64,000 nucleotides of DNA from Dendrocalamus latiflorus (taxonomy: Eukaryota; Streptophyta; Magnoliopsida; Poales; Poaceae): positions 40,586,278 to 40,650,277 of the forward strand of contig CM029664.1 of the NCBI GenBank assembly GCA_017311315.1, read 5' to 3'. The notes below the pieces were generated by a model. It saw only the letters and a program-made list of their open reading frames with translations, was not told where the DNA came from and made no database searches. Position numbers and translations under genes: made by a program. This document shows, in pieces, positions 61,760 through 64,000 of this stretch; the stretch's first letter is position 1; each line of letters opens with the position of its first letter.

Positions 61760-63405
61760 AAAAAATCAACAATATTAAGGAAAAAAGAACAGAGTAAAAA
61801 ACGACTCTGACTGGTGTGTTCACGCGAAGTTTAACTGTTCATGTTTTCTTCCTAGGCCGGGGGTGCAAGCTTGCTGCAAGGGGAGTGCGTACCCCGCTCG
61901 TTTCAGCTTCAGCTTCTGGCTGATTTTCACTATTTATAAATTTCGTCTTTTTCTGATTTTTCGCCTTTTTTGAGCTTTTTTACCGGTTCTTTTTTCCTGT
62001 ATTCATTGGCGTTGTCCGAGATGAGCTAACATATTTTTTTATTTTTTTTAAATTTAATTACGCCAAATAAATCACCTTCAGCTATAATAAAATTTTAGCA
62101 TCTTTTCAGCTATAATAATATTTTTGGTCATAAACTACATCTTTTCAGCATCAACCGAGCAGGAGCCGCGCGCGGCTGCAGTCTGTCTGCTTGCTTAGTT
62201 GCTTGCCGACAGCCTCGCCACGGCCTCACGGGTGTGTCTGCGTACGCGTTTCGTAGATTCCACTAACAAGCATGCATTCCCCCATGATTGGGTCGCTTGA
62301 TCTGCATGTTACCGGGACACGTATCGTCCGCAAATGATACTAGGAAGTTTCCTTCCTATGCATCTTACGAGGTGAAAAAAAAAGCAGGACCGACACTTGA
62401 TTGCCATGCAAACTAGCGAGCATCAACTTGGCAGCAAGCATTTGTTATAGTTACAAAAACAAGTCTTGAACCTTGGAAGAACAGAGCTTTAAAGTGATAT
62501 TATAAGCCTCAGTTTATGCCTTCTTCGTCTATGTTAGCTTTTATGAGTTAAAAAATAAGAAAAAATAGTAAAAAGTTTAGAAAAATTGAAAACACTCTAT
62601 ATCTTTTGAGGTAATGAAAAGGAATAAAGGAAAAAAGAAAAACCAAATAAAGACTAAAAAAATAAAAAAGCTGAATTTCAGAAGCCAAAAAGCTAAAACC
62701 ATTTAGAATTTATTGTAAAAAGCCGAAAAGTAGCTTTTATAAGTTGAAAAGAACAGGGCCTAACACTTACGTTGGAGACGGGCTAAAGCTTGACAGCAAA
62801 AATAGAAGAGAAAAAACATGGTTGTTGCTCACGTCCTATGATTTATTGTAGCTCCAAAGGAGAACGATTATGATGCTTACTACTACACTAGCAGTATATG
62901 TTGTGTGCATGTGTTCATCTTGAACTATCAGCAAAGGAGCCAGGCATTCGCCCAAAAGAAAATCAAAACAAATTACATGGAGCCGAGCATACATATGAGC
63001 AGTGACGAAACTAAGAATAAAATTAAGAGTGAGCTAAATCATTTGTAAGACTAAACTAAGTTGACATAAATATAGTTTTTATTCCTATGAAATTTCAAAT
63101 TCATACAAAAATTACATAATTAAAGACAAACAACAAAAATAGATAAATACAAAGTAGGTACTTCGACAATAGAAAGCGTATACCCAAAAATATATAATTA
63201 TTCTGTTAGGAGTGCAGAGTAGTGATAAGTCACCTATATATAAAACATATCAAAATTAGTGATATAATAGAAAATTGTGAATGGCAATGAAAATTTAGAT
63301 TATATGAAACGTACCACAAATAAGTTAATTTGAATCACGAGACAAATTTGAATCACAGAGCAAATGCATTCTACGGGACTTCATGCCTTGGAAGCGGTTT
63401 ATGAT
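61760..63405. other. Intergenic with hAT-MITE-like segments
   Basis: 61,890-62,160 and 62,495-62,765 have GTTTCAGCTTCAGC and GAAAAGAACAGGGCCTA borders with many GCTTTT/AAAAGC motifs, like common grass hAT MITEs. Borders were not fixed. No gene. Confidence 0.4.
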
Positions 63406-63680
63406 TTAATCATCATCAATGCTTCTAAAGATCTCTCGCTCGTTGTAGCACACCATCAAGTCATTGAGCCACTCATCCGCTACCTTATTGCGCAAATCTG
63501 TTTTGATAATATTCATTACCTAAAATATTCTCTCAACAGATGACGCTGCCACTGGAAGTATCAATGTCAACTCGATGAGGCGATATACCAACGGAAAAAT
63601 TCTATCCTTTCTTGTTTGAACCATAAGTTGAGCAAGTTTTGATATATCAGGACATCCATTGAAAATGTTGAGAATGAAGG
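63406..63680 (-). pseudogene. hAT transposase C-terminal dimerisation exon, broken
   Basis: The minus strand reads GCPDISKLAQLMVQTRKDR, then VYRLIELTLILPVAASSVER and IKTDLRNKVADEWLNDLMV, ending at TAA (63,406-63,408). This is the hAT-family dimerisation domain of TTF/MYM-type zinc-finger transposase-like proteins. The conserved A/I-F-S after VER is I-F-stop (TAG), so the frame is interrupted once. Upstream sequence (63,680 onward) becomes non-coding, suggesting an exon boundary; the rest of the gene lies outside the window or is lost. Confidence 0.8.
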
Positions 63681-64000
63681 TTTAAAGCTATAAATAAATT
63701 ATTAATTTTTGTCAATACAAACTATAAATCTATGAATAAATTATAAAGACTACACTATTTACATACACTGAAATACTGAATGACTAAAAGTTTAAACTCT
63801 AAACTCTAAAATACTAAGTTGAGAAGGAAGTAGTTCATTACCTCATCGGCTCATCCACTCACTAAGTCCCAAAACTCAACTCTCTCTCAGTGTCAACTTT
63901 CTCAGTCTCTCTCTCGAGTCTCTTTGTCTCTCCCCAACACACTGACTCACTCGGGCCATTCCCCAGGCACTAGGCGGGCCGTCCCCACTTCGGACAGGGG
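63681..64000. other. Window end, no gene seen
   Basis: AT-rich, then a CT-rich (CTCT)n stretch at 63,880-63,940. Could be an intron of the hAT remnant. Confidence 0.35.

Overview
The window is nuclear DNA from a flowering plant, most likely a grass. The evidence is the stack of nested transposable elements typical of grass intergenic space: a Sirevirus-type Copia element, Gypsy-type long LTRs, a CACTA element with TCACAGACGGTT subterminal repeats, and Tourist-, Mutator- and hAT-like MITEs. The only intact-looking host gene is a two-exon RABA (Rab11) small GTPase. I cannot name the species from sequence alone.

Layout. 1-11,076: a nearly full-length Copia/Sirevirus on the minus strand. Its left LTR runs off the window; gag and pol are recognisable end to end but carry several nonsense codons and frameshifts. 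11,077-19,700: gene-bearing segment with a Mutator-like MITE, the RABA1-type GTPase (13,795-15,121, minus), two abutting Tourist-like MITEs and a short RING-H2 remnant (18,650-19,602, minus). 19,700-27,630: LTR-like and Gypsy-like non-coding sequence plus long (AT)n, (ATAC)n and poly-C tracts. 27,633-37,967: a decayed plus-strand Copia element bounded by a CAGGAC target duplication. It carries three later insertions: a 2.0-kb solo-LTR-like block with a hAT-like MITE inside it, a 1.7-kb Sirevirus-like solo LTR in the reverse transcriptase, and a minus-strand gag-only element in the 3' LTR.

38,463-59,696 is the most unusual part. A CACTA element (left TIR 39,823, right TIR 59,696) was interrupted inside its TNP2 transposase gene by a Gypsy-like LTR element (41,678-54,484, perfect TTCAC target duplication). 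A 4,786-bp block is then repeated in inverted orientation: 38,463-43,248 is mirrored at 44,187-48,972 around a 938-bp spacer. The block contains flanking DNA, the CACTA left end, part of TNP2 and the first 1.57 kb of the LTR. Every paired coordinate checked sums to 87,435, so I see no indels, and I noticed only two substitutions. This is either a very recent large inverted duplication or an assembly artefact.

59,697-64,000: sparse intergenic DNA with a threefold 163-bp tandem repeat, a 62-bp tandem duplication, hAT-MITE-like sequence and the C-terminal exon of a decayed hAT transposase.

There is no operon-like or pathway-like cooperation among genes here. The interest lies in the order of nested insertions, the palindrome, and single-residue lesions in the GTPase and RING genes.
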